A stretch of DNA of 64,000 nucleotides, from NCBI RefSeq assembly GCF_004770905.1, contig NZ_RQHT01000014.1:2041001-2105000 (forward strand), read 5' to 3'. The notes below the pieces were generated by a model. The model searched no databases and was not told where the DNA came from. It saw nothing but the letters and a program-made list of their open reading frames with translations. Source of the stretch: Leptospira bandrabouensis (GTDB lineage Bacteria; Spirochaetota; Leptospiria; Leptospirales; Leptospiraceae). Shown one piece after another: positions 7,099 to 14,963 of this stretch. The translations under genes and the position numbers were made by a program. Each line of letters starts with the position of its first letter. The first letter of the stretch is position 1.

Positions 7099-9876
7099 AT
7101 GATGAAACGGAATTTAGGAAACCTGTCTATTCTTTTTGGATACTTACTTGTTTCCCTCCTTGTCACCTCTATTTTGTTTGGGTATTTTGAATGGATTCGG
7201 CCCAACAGAATGAAATCCAATTTAGTTTCTGCATTAAAACGTTATGATGAAGACAGGACAAAAGAGTATTTAAATACGTTAGAGTTCTTTTTTCGTGAAT
7301 CGACCTTACCTTACCGTGCCTCTCAAGTAACAAATCGCATTAAACATACGTTAGGTCTTAATTATGTACGATTGTATGATGATTCCCTTCGTTTGATACA
7401 CAGCACAAATGAAACAAACGAAATATTTCAACAAGAACTCAGGCAAGATCCCACCGGACTTTTAGAAGGAAAACTTCGGACTTTGGCTAACGGTGATTTT
7501 GTTTATAGAGACTTATCGGGAAAATTTTTTGTGGTTTTTCCTCCTGGTCCAACACTGCCGAAACAAATCCAAAATGCTAATTTAGAATACGGGTATTTAT
7601 ACTGGGCCTTTGATCCCAAGTCACAAAAAATTCTTTATACCAATGATGAGTCAATTTTGACAGGGGATAGAGAGGTTAACCAACTATTAGGACTATTTTC
7701 TGGAAAGGAAGGACAAACCATTACTTGGCAGTTAGATGGTGAAAATTCAAAACTCCTTTTGGAAAAAACAGAAAATTTTTCAGTTTATTTACTTCGGCAA
7801 GCTGACACAGAAGCAGATGAAATTCGTTTCGGATGTTTTATACTTTTTCTTGTTACCTTTACTGGTCTTTTTTATATCCGTTTTATATGGATCGTCATTC
7901 ATACACCTGGATTTCAATTTAAAAGAAGAATTCTTTTGCCAGTTATTGTTTACCTTATTCTACTTTTGTTTTATCAAAAAAGTTTTGAACTTTTTCCTGA
8001 CTACAGGTATTATAAACCTTGGACCAAACATCGATTAATGCAATTTGAAGAGACACTTTCAGTTCTTGAAAAAAATCTTCTTCGTGAGGGACTTGGCGAA
8101 GGTGGAGGACAAGGCGAAACTGAAAGAATTGTATCTGAAATTTATCTTTGGAAAGAGGGATCTAAAGAAAACAAAACCATACAAAATCGATTTGGCACTG
8201 AAATTTTTGGTTTATTTCAAAGGATACAAAATCATCCGATTACGATCCTTGTGGAGTCAGAATTTGATTTAGTTTATTTAATTCCCAAACGAAACCATGA
8301 AGATTCATCCATATCTATTTTAATAGCGGTTCTTGATTCCAATCTTCTACAAGCCAAAAAAGAAAAAGACCGTGATGAGTTTTATTTCCCTTTAGTCTCT
8401 GCAAAACTATCGGATAACAAAAGTAAGGAGCAGGTTTTATTTAATCCAAGAACCTGGAAAGTGGAAGACACATCTCGGTTTGTTCATTTAGATTCGAAAA
8501 AACAGTCAGTAGGTTTTTTACATCATAAATTTCATTCTTATTATATAGCCAAAGAACATGGAAAACCTGGCTTTTTATCGGGTTTGTCAGTATATCGTTA
8601 TTCTTCCTTCCCTCCATATTTATTTAGTTTTGGATATTTGTTTATCGGACCTTGGATATTTTTTGTCTTATGGGCATCTTTCAAAAGAAAATGGGACCAT
8701 CGCGTTATGTTAGGGGAATCCCCTTTAGTGAGCGAAGAGTCATTCGAGAAAGAAGTGGTGATAAAAAAAGAGGTGATTCACAAAGAAGGAATTGAAACAA
8801 AAATGGAGCCCATTATAAAGAATACAAATCCTGTGAAAAAAACGAGTTTTAAAATTTTACCTCCTGCTACTTGGAGACGAGTGGCCATCTTAGATGCAGT
8901 ACAAAAAAAACGAGAAACTATTTTTAATCCTGAGTTGGAGAAATTGGTTCAATCAGTGACCAAAAGAGAAGAAACACAGGAAGTAACTAAACCCAAACCT
9001 TCTATCGAAAATTTTGCTACCTTGGTTCCTGAAGAAAAACGAGTGGAGTATGGTTTACTAGATAAAATTTATCGTGAAAACGAAATATCTTACGATGGGA
9101 TAGTTGGTTATACAAAAAACTTTATTTCCAGACTTGGTTCACCAAGGTTTTCCTATTTGTTTTTGAATGATTCCTTGGGTTCCTTTCATAATCAAATTTC
9201 CTCGGGTCTAGACTATAACACTCGTTCTAACTTAATTTTTTTACACCATGATCCGTATTTACCTTTTGATGATTCCGGTTTTGCAATGTTTGATGTTGAT
9301 GATACCGTTAGGCTTGACCGTTTTATTGCTAAAAAATTTTCTTGGGAGATTCTTTTACAAACAGAAACTATCATTGCTTTTCATATGGAATCTTTAGGTT
9401 TTCCAGGTATCTTCTTAGTGCTTTTGAATAAAGAAGAAAGGGCAAAGTTTTTAGATTCCCATAAACGGATGATCCAGGAGAAACTTCGTCAGGTAATTCC
9501 TGCCCTTCATGTTCTTGTGGAAAAAGAAGAAAGAAAACCTGAATTTTTAAAGGATAGTTTATCTTGGATGATTCGTTCCTTTATGCAAGCCACCTTTGGT
9601 GGAAAAAGGGCCACTTCGGTTCTTCGAATCCAATGGCCTGAATACAATCCAACTCCAGAATGGGAGCGTTCCAAAAAGCATTTTATTGATTCCATTCAAA
9701 CCTATTTAGAAAGTAAAGATCGATTGATCGAAACATCACCTAATTCTATGTTAATTGTAACGGCAAAAGATTTGTATCTTTCCGTGATTCAGAAATTACA
9801 AGAGTTACCGTTTCGACATGAAATCAAATCGATGAAATTTCCAGACGATGGACAAAACTACTATTTATACTTTTAG
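7099..9876 (+). CDS. large membrane sensor-like protein of unknown function (925 aa)
   Basis: A first transmembrane segment (about residues 10-30) is followed by a roughly 200-residue extracytoplasmic region, a pair of membrane segments (about 245-290), a second soluble loop and another membrane segment near 535-555. A charged cytoplasmic linker leads to a globular C-terminal half. Part of that half (about 670-810) looks GAF-like. The last 110 residues (SVLRIQWPEY onward, ending LIVTAKDLYLSVIQKLQ) recall a degenerate GGDEF fold without the GGDEF signature; both are inferences by eye. The frame is open from a TTG at 7066; I prefer the ATG pair at 7099/7102. The stop overlaps the next gene by 29 nt. 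Confidence 0.6.
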   Translation: MMKRNLGNLSILFGYLLVSLLVTSILFGYFEWIRPNRMKSNLVSALKRYDEDRTKEYLNTLEFFFRESTLPYRASQVTNRIKHTLGLNYVRLYDDSLRLIHSTNETNEIFQQELRQDPTGLLEGKLRTLANGDFVYRDLSGKFFVVFPPGPTLPKQIQNANLEYGYLYWAFDPKSQKILYTNDESILTGDREVNQLLGLFSGKEGQTITWQLDGENSKLLLEKTENFSVYLLRQADTEADEIRFGCFILFLVTFTGLFYIRFIWIVIHTPGFQFKRRILLPVIVYLILLLFYQKSFELFPDYRYYKPWTKHRLMQFEETLSVLEKNLLREGLGEGGGQGETERIVSEIYLWKEGSKENKTIQNRFGTEIFGLFQRIQNHPITILVESEFDLVYLIPKRNHEDSSISILIAVLDSNLLQAKKEKDRDEFYFPLVSAKLSDNKSKEQVLFNPRTWKVEDTSRFVHLDSKKQSVGFLHHKFHSYYIAKEHGKPGFLSGLSVYRYSSFPPYLFSFGYLFIGPWIFFVLWASFKRKWDHRVMLGESPLVSEESFEKEVVIKKEVIHKEGIETKMEPIIKNTNPVKKTSFKILPPATWRRVAILDAVQKKRETIFNPELEKLVQSVTKREETQEVTKPKPSIENFATLVPEEKRVEYGLLDKIYRENEISYDGIVGYTKNFISRLGSPRFSYLFLNDSLGSFHNQISSGLDYNTRSNLIFLHHDPYLPFDDSGFAMFDVDDTVRLDRFIAKKFSWEILLQTETIIAFHMESLGFPGIFLVLLNKEERAKFLDSHKRMIQEKLRQVIPALHVLVEKEERKPEFLKDSLSWMIRSFMQATFGGKRATSVLRIQWPEYNPTPEWERSKKHFIDSIQTYLESKDRLIETSPNSMLIVTAKDLYLSVIQKLQELPFRHEIKSMKFPDDGQNYYLYF

Positions 9877-10456
9877 ATTTGTTTGTATCTTATTTTTATC
9901 GACCCAATTGATCTGGGCCGGCGGTAGCAAAAAAAAAGAAGAAACTTCGGCTCTAAAAAAACAAATTTATAATCTTCACAAAGTAGATGAAGAAACTTCC
10001 TCCATTCCTTATTTGGAACGTTATCTGGATCTTAGCCAAAATGAATTGTATTTTAAGTTATTATATGCGAAAGCCTTGCTCTATAGAAACGATTTGTCGG
10101 TTCCAAAACCTGATGAACCCGCTGAAGACAGAATCAATAAAGCAAAACTCATTCAAAAAAATTATAATCTTTCTTCCAAACTTTTCCAAGAGAATGTTTT
10201 ACATTTAGAAAAATTACGTCCCAGAGATCCAAACTTAGGAAGATGGTATTATCTTTGGGCTTTTAGTGAGTGGTTTTCGGATAACAAAGAAAAGGCGATT
10301 AAGCTTTTTCAAAAGGCTGTAAAGTTAGACTACCGTTTGACGGAATCATATTATAATATTGCTTCCCTTTATGAATCTTTGGGGCAGTGGCAAGACGCCA
10401 GTTTGTATTGGCGAAAATTCGAAAAGGCAGAAAAGGAACTGGAAGAAGAAGACTAA
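9848..10456 (+). CDS. exported TPR protein (202 aa)
   Basis: The N-terminus has a signal peptide ending near IWA-GGSKKK. The mature part is helical and contains a TPR-like pair close to the C-terminus (KAIKLFQKAVKLDYRLTESYYNIASLYE cut short here as KAIKLFQKAVKLD, then YYNIASLYESLGQW). It overlaps the upstream sensor-like gene by 29 nt and shares its stop base with the next start codon (TAATG), so four consecutive genes appear to form one operon. The function is unknown; it is probably periplasmic and could work with the upstream membrane protein. Confidence 0.7.
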   Translation: MDKTTIYTFRFVCILFLSTQLIWAGGSKKKEETSALKKQIYNLHKVDEETSSIPYLERYLDLSQNELYFKLLYAKALLYRNDLSVPKPDEPAEDRINKAKLIQKNYNLSSKLFQENVLHLEKLRPRDPNLGRWYYLWAFSEWFSDNKEKAIKLFQKAVKLDYRLTESYYNIASLYESLGQWQDASLYWRKFEKAEKELEEED

Positions 10457-10647
10457 TGGCAAAAATAGATAAACGATTTCAAATTCTGCTTTCGGAAGAG
10501 GAACAGATATTATTAAAAAATGAAGCAAAAAGGAGAGGAGTTTCGCAAGGAGAATTGGTTCGTATGGCACTTAAAAATGAAATCATTCAAAAGTCGGAAC
10601 TTCTGAAAAGACAAGCAGTTGTTGCTTTAATGGAGTTATTCGATTGA
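10456..10647 (+). CDS. small ribbon-helix-helix-like protein, antitoxin-like (63 aa)
   Basis: The product starts MAKIDKRFQILLSEEEQ and continues LLKNEAKRRGVSQGELVRMAL. This beta-strand, helix, turn, helix layout matches the CopG/Arc ribbon-helix-helix fold, with the pattern 'RRGVSQGELVRMAL' typical of helix B. The frame is open upstream to 10387, but the ATG at 10456 overlaps the stop of the TPR gene and gives the natural N-terminus. The stop overlaps the TTG start of the following PIN-like gene (TTGA). Such tight pairing is characteristic of type II toxin-antitoxin modules, here probably a VapB-like antitoxin. Confidence 0.6.
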   Translation: MAKIDKRFQILLSEEEQILLKNEAKRRGVSQGELVRMALKNEIIQKSELLKRQAVVALMELFD

Positions 10648-11033
10648 AACTTTATTTATCTTCCTCCGTTCTTTTTGCTTTGTTACGTTCCTCACGGAAA
10701 ACAAAAATTCAAAACCTTTTGTTTGAATCATTGGAAAAACACGATAGATTTTATACCTCAGCCCTATCAATTTTTTTATTATTTCAACTTTTAGGAGAAA
10801 TAGGGTTTGAGAAAAAAAAGCAAATCCTTCGTTATCTTGAAGATCTTACTGATTCTATTTTTGATTTGGATACAGAAGCTGTGAGAACAGAAATTTTTAT
10901 GTCTGAGACTTGTGATATTGAAATGGCAATTGCATTAAAAGAAGGGATGGATAGTGTTCTTGTTGATTTGGAAAGGGAGATTTCCTCCCTTCCTTTACTT
11001 TCAGTTCGAAACTTCTTTTGGGAAACTAAATGA
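10644..11033 (+). CDS. PIN-domain-like protein with altered active site, VapC-like (129 aa)
   Basis: Length and pattern match a VapC-type PIN ribonuclease: strand 1 (KLYLSSSVLFALLRS), a helix with TSALSIFLLFQLLGEIG (39-54), the segment DIEMAIALKEGMDSVLVDLER (91-111, cut at 20 residues in reading) and a final SVRNFFW strand. Active VapC proteins carry an invariant Asp in strand 1 (YLDTS); here it is Ser (YLSSS, residues 6-8). E52, D91 and D108 could be the other acidic positions. The TTG start overlaps the antitoxin-like stop. The 3' end overlaps the opposing LamG gene by 33 nt. It could be a catalytically dead or repurposed PIN protein, or a different small fold. Confidence 0.5.
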   Translation: MKLYLSSSVLFALLRSSRKTKIQNLLFESLEKHDRFYTSALSIFLLFQLLGEIGFEKKKQILRYLEDLTDSIFDLDTEAVRTEIFMSETCDIEMAIALKEGMDSVLVDLEREISSLPLLSVRNFFWETK

Positions 11034-12725
11034 AATGGCTGGGGAAAGTGGACTTCTTTGGTCTTTAGAATCCCATTCGTTTAAATAACGATTGTAAGAT
11101 GAGATTCTAAAATAATATGTTAAACCCGGTTGGAATAAAAGTCCTCGTTTTTCTTTTCTGGAAACATCCACTTGGTCTGCAAGTGGTCTAAAATCCTCGG
11201 AATTCAGTTCCCCTTCTGGTATATAAATATTATTTACCAAAGTTTCTTCTGTTATACAAAATCTTTTGTTTTGGAATCCACTTTCGTCTTCATTACCATC
11301 AATTTTAGCTAAGTTTCCATTTTTGTCTTTTTTTACAAAAACAGAACCTAACATTCTATTGGGCAGTAGGCCATAATGAATCAGATAACCTCCGCCATTT
11401 TGAACTTCCTTTTCGTGGTTGGAGTTCCATAAAAAACAAAGTGGTTTTCCTGGTTCTGGATTTGATTCCAATCGAAACCTTGTTGGAACATCCGGCGGTG
11501 TTTGTTCTGTATACTCAAAGGATAAAGCTAATACTTTGGGAACGGAATTCCCCATTGGGTCTGGGCGAAACCATAATTTCCATTGGTAGTATTTGAATTT
11601 GTTTTTGGGCAGGTCACTCTCTAATGATCTGATTCTTGTCCACGGAAGATGGATGTTGGAATCCACAAACTTTTGGTTGGAACCTCGAAAGTAAAGTTCT
11701 AACATTGTATCTTTTGGTTGTTCTACATTCCACTGAACACGCGTTAAACTTGAATTGCTATATTTGGTTTCTAAAACGGGGGAAATAGCCGTATTTCCTT
11801 CCATAAAACCAATTTTGGTTTCATCATCATAACGAACTTTCTCAAACTTTGTATATTCTACTTCAGGTTCCCCTTTATGGATATGAAACCCATCCAAGTT
11901 ACCATAAAACGATTTCCCGAGAACTAGGGGAGTAGAATCATTTTCAGGAAATCCAAATCCTATCGTATCGGCTTGTTTGTTTTCATATTCCGCCGTTTCG
12001 ATACCATTTTGATACATTATGTACTTATGATTGAGTGTATCAAAATAAATGGAGATGACTTCCCAAGTTTTTCGTTTGAGTTTCACTGGTGATTCTAAAA
12101 TGAAACTGGCGGTCCTTCCATCCGATTTTTGGAGAAGGTTATTTACATAGAGAGTTGGTTTACTTTCGTTTAACTCTAGTGAGATGCCATATTTTTTCCC
12201 TTTCACAAATACAGTTCTATCCAAAATGACAGAACCTGCGCCTTGTTCCCCTAAACGAATGGGTATGCTAATGGTAAAAGGATCGGGGTGAGTTCCAAAA
12301 AGAGAATTCCCGGAAACAGAAAGATGGATTTGGTTTCTTCGACCTGAAAAATACGCGGATCGTTTGCCAAAAAAATAGGTTTGGTCATCCGTTAAATAAG
12401 AAGAAGAAACGACAGATATGGATTTGGATTTATAAGGAATTCCGGATTCTGTGATCTGTGGTTCGGATACCTCTCCTTCAAAATCGAAAAAAAGTTCGCC
12501 GTGTTTGGGTGTATTTTCTTTAGGTTTGAGGAAGTTCTTTTTGCCTGGCTCTGAATTTTGAACCACACCAAATTTTTTCCAGAGGCCGAGGTTTATATTC
12601 TCTTTTTTGGGGACTTCCCATCCTAAGATCGGTAGACCCCAAATGAAGAATAATACTACGATTGTTCTTCGATTTGTCCCAATCGTTTTTGGTGCCTTCC
12701 ACCTTCGAATTCTGTTTCTATCCAT
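11001..12725 (-). CDS. exported LamG/concanavalin-like domain protein (574 aa)
   Basis: A basic N-terminus (MDRNRIRRWK...NRR) precedes a hydrophobic core (TIVVLFFIWGLPILGW), a plausible signal peptide. Residues about 100-280 read as a LamG-type jelly roll: FFGKRSAYFSGRRNQIHLS, repeated basic beta strands, ISIYFDTLNHKYIMYQNG and GFGFPENDSTPLVLGKSF are typical. The C-terminal part (about 400-570) is fibronectin-like (PPDVPTRFRLESNPEPGKPL, LTYYFRISSYNRYLNEWD). I infer a periplasmic or surface binding protein. The ATG at 12725 overlaps the end of rpiB by 70 nt in another frame, which is unusually long; a shorter start is possible. Confidence 0.65.
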   Translation of the reverse strand: MDRNRIRRWKAPKTIGTNRRTIVVLFFIWGLPILGWEVPKKENINLGLWKKFGVVQNSEPGKKNFLKPKENTPKHGELFFDFEGEVSEPQITESGIPYKSKSISVVSSSYLTDDQTYFFGKRSAYFSGRRNQIHLSVSGNSLFGTHPDPFTISIPIRLGEQGAGSVILDRTVFVKGKKYGISLELNESKPTLYVNNLLQKSDGRTASFILESPVKLKRKTWEVISIYFDTLNHKYIMYQNGIETAEYENKQADTIGFGFPENDSTPLVLGKSFYGNLDGFHIHKGEPEVEYTKFEKVRYDDETKIGFMEGNTAISPVLETKYSNSSLTRVQWNVEQPKDTMLELYFRGSNQKFVDSNIHLPWTRIRSLESDLPKNKFKYYQWKLWFRPDPMGNSVPKVLALSFEYTEQTPPDVPTRFRLESNPEPGKPLCFLWNSNHEKEVQNGGGYLIHYGLLPNRMLGSVFVKKDKNGNLAKIDGNEDESGFQNKRFCITEETLVNNIYIPEGELNSEDFRPLADQVDVSRKEKRGLLFQPGLTYYFRISSYNRYLNEWDSKDQRSPLSPAISFSFPKEVSN

Positions 12726-13093
12726 TTTTTTACGATTCTCTGTGCTAAATCTGTTCCGAGAACCCTTCCCCCTAAAACCAAAACATTGGCGTTGTTATGG
12801 CGTTTGGACATTTCCGCCGTAAACTCATCATGGCAAAGGGCCGCTCGAATGCCTTTGAAACGGTTGGCGACAATGGAGGCTCCAATGCCTGTTCCGCATA
12901 GGGCGATGAGTTTCGGAACTTCACCGGAAAGAACCTTTCGGCAGGCATCTCCAATGATGGTGGGGTAGTCGACGGACTCTTCGCTCTTAGTACCGTAATC
13001 GACAATTTCATAAGTTTCCTCGAGACTTTTCCTGAGGAATTCTTTGAGAGCAAATCCTCCGTGGTCAGAAGCAATTCCAATTTTTTCTTTCAT
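12656..13093 (-). CDS. rpiB: ribose-5-phosphate isomerase B
   Basis: This enzyme interconverts ribose 5-phosphate and ribulose 5-phosphate in the pentose phosphate pathway. The N-terminus KIGIASDHGGFALKE has the RpiB signature with D10/H11. C66 in ALCGTGIGAS is the catalytic Cys of the RpiB/LacAB family, and H99-N100-N101 forms the phosphate-side motif. The 145-residue length is normal for the family. It overlaps the upstream secreted-protein gene by 4 nt and the downstream LamG-like gene by up to 70 nt, so it sits in a minus-strand operon with serC. Confidence 0.95.
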   Translation of the reverse strand: MKEKIGIASDHGGFALKEFLRKSLEETYEIVDYGTKSEESVDYPTIIGDACRKVLSGEVPKLIALCGTGIGASIVANRFKGIRAALCHDEFTAEMSKRHNNANVLVLGGRVLGTDLAQRIVKKWIETEFEGGRHQKRLGQIEEQS

Positions 13094-13749
13094 TCGGCTT
13101 TTTCCTTTCGTTGTTTCAGGGCATCTGTATAAGACTTCAAAGATTCTAAGGAAAGAGAGAGTAAAAACTTATCTCTTTCGCGGAGTAAGGTTCCGTAATA
13201 TCCAGTAAAAAGATCTAAATATCTTTTGGATTTACCTTTTGGATTTTTTTCAGATAGGTATTCGATGGAGAGGTTTGTGATTTCCTCTTTTACTTCTGTA
13301 TGTGCTTCAAACCATTGTTTGGCGAGATTCACTTCTCCCGGTGTGAGTGGGTAAGGCCTTGCATCAGAAAGTAAAATCCTCCACTCATAGGAAAAATACA
13401 TTTCTTCCTTATCCTTACCGGAGAGTAGGGAGGCCTTAAAATACTCTCCTAAATCTGAGGTAAGAGGGTCATCCTCGGGAAGGGTTTTGGATACTACTTC
13501 CAGAAAACAGTTTAGTGAATTTAGGCGAAGTTCTGCTGATTCTTTGGCATATTCTTCCATCTTAGTCCGGTCCAAATTGATAAGATTGGGACTAATGGGA
13601 CCTGCTGGGATTTCTTTTTTTAAAGGAACATAACAATCTTTCGCTGCTTCCCATCCCAAGTTCCCTTCGGGAATCCAAAGGGAATGGGCAGATACTGATC
13701 CTACAAAAATAAAAAAGAATAAAAGGTTGGTTTTTGGAAAACTACCCAT
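13090..13749 (-). CDS. secreted protein of unknown function (219 aa)
   Basis: The product starts MGSFPKTNLLFFFIFVGSVSAHS, a clear signal peptide with an Ala-x-Ala-like cleavage at VSA-HS. The mature part is alpha-helical and charged, with two Cys (DCYVPLK and LNCFLEV) that could form a disulfide. I recognise no family. A TTG at 13761 would add four residues; the ATG at 13749 is preferred. It lies between serC and rpiB with 4-8 nt overlaps at both ends, so it is co-transcribed with two cytosolic metabolic genes to which it has no obvious functional link. Confidence 0.65.
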   Translation of the reverse strand: MGSFPKTNLLFFFIFVGSVSAHSLWIPEGNLGWEAAKDCYVPLKKEIPAGPISPNLINLDRTKMEEYAKESAELRLNSLNCFLEVVSKTLPEDDPLTSDLGEYFKASLLSGKDKEEMYFSYEWRILLSDARPYPLTPGEVNLAKQWFEAHTEVKEEITNLSIEYLSEKNPKGKSKRYLDLFTGYYGTLLRERDKFLLSLSLESLKSYTDALKQRKEKAE

Positions 13750-14839
13750 GGGTTCTTTCAAATTCTTTGATAAAGGAAATCAGGGCATCCACACCTTCTT
13801 CCGGCATCGCATTATAAATACTCGCACGAAATCCACCTACGTCGCGGTATCCTTTGAGTCCAGCAAACCCTTGTTCTTCGGCAAGGGATAAAAATTTAGA
13901 ATCCAAACTATCGTTATGGCTTCTAAAAACTACATTCATCGCAGAACGAAACTCTTCCGGAACCGGTGCATAAAAAAGTTTGGATGCATCGATGGCATCA
14001 TACAATTTTTTTGCTTTCCTTTCGTTTGTGACTTCCATTGCCGCAAGGCCACCATTCCGTTTTAAGTATTTAAACACGAGTCCTGCTATGTAGATGGAAT
14101 AAGTGGGAGGTGTATTGTACAAAGATCCATTTTTTTCCATCAGTGCAAAGTTCATTAGGTTAGGAATCGGGTGATCCTGTGTTGGTAATTTTTCCTTGTC
14201 GTAAATGACAAGTGTGAGTCCAGACGGCCCAATGTTTTTTTGTGCTCCCGCAAAGATGACAGAAAAGTCTTCAATGGGAAGTTTTCGACTAAGAAGTTCG
14301 CTTGTCATGTCCGCAAAAAGAGGAGCTTTTTTTAATTTAGGAAAAATTTGATAACGAGTTCCATAAATAGTATTGTTGGAAGTGATATAAACATATTTGG
14401 CTCCCTCATTCACGATCTCGTCAGTGATGGTGGGAAGTTTCATATATTGTGAATCGGCCCCATTAAAAATGGATTTTACATTCGGATAAAATTTCTTTGC
14501 TTCTTCGAAAGCTTTTTTGGCCCAAACTCCGGTGAGTGCAAAATCAGCAGAGTCTCCTGCTTTTAAATAATTAAAGGGAATGGCAGAAAATTGTAAAGTG
14601 GCTCCACCTGGAAAATAGACCACCGCATAACGGGAAGGTAGGTCGAGTAATTCCCTGAGGTCACTGAGCGATTCGTCCAAAATATTTTGGAAAACCTTTC
14701 CCCTGTGGCTCATTTCCATAACGGACATTCCAGTTCCCTTGTAATTTAGGAACTCACTTTGTGCTTCCTCCATGACTTCTGTGGGCAACATGGCAGGGCC
14801 GGCATTAAAATTGAAGACTCTGTGCGTAAATGTAGGCAT
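13742..14839 (-). CDS. serC: phosphoserine aminotransferase
   Basis: SerC makes 3-phosphoserine from 3-phosphohydroxypyruvate and glutamate in serine biosynthesis and can act in pyridoxal phosphate synthesis. The start FNFNAGPAMLP, GTGMSVMEMSHRGKVF and the PLP-binding lysine region FAGAQKNIGPSGL (around residue 200) are diagnostic of the class V aminotransferase SerC. The end, KGYRDVGGFRASIYNAMPEEGV, is the conserved SerC C-terminus (read as two shorter motifs). Length 365 is typical. GTGGGAGA immediately upstream of the ATG is a good ribosome-binding site. It heads a minus-strand operon running to the LamG-like gene. Confidence 0.96.
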   Translation of the reverse strand: MPTFTHRVFNFNAGPAMLPTEVMEEAQSEFLNYKGTGMSVMEMSHRGKVFQNILDESLSDLRELLDLPSRYAVVYFPGGATLQFSAIPFNYLKAGDSADFALTGVWAKKAFEEAKKFYPNVKSIFNGADSQYMKLPTITDEIVNEGAKYVYITSNNTIYGTRYQIFPKLKKAPLFADMTSELLSRKLPIEDFSVIFAGAQKNIGPSGLTLVIYDKEKLPTQDHPIPNLMNFALMEKNGSLYNTPPTYSIYIAGLVFKYLKRNGGLAAMEVTNERKAKKLYDAIDASKLFYAPVPEEFRSAMNVVFRSHNDSLDSKFLSLAEEQGFAGLKGYRDVGGFRASIYNAMPEEGVDALISFIKEFERTHG

Positions 14840-14963
14840 TCTCCCACAGAATTTTGAAGATCAGGCCCCCGGTAAATAGATTTTTATTCTAAAACTTGCT
14901 TTGCAGAATCACAAAGGTTGTTATTCTTGTGGGCATCTTTACCCCAAATTTCGTGAGGAAACA

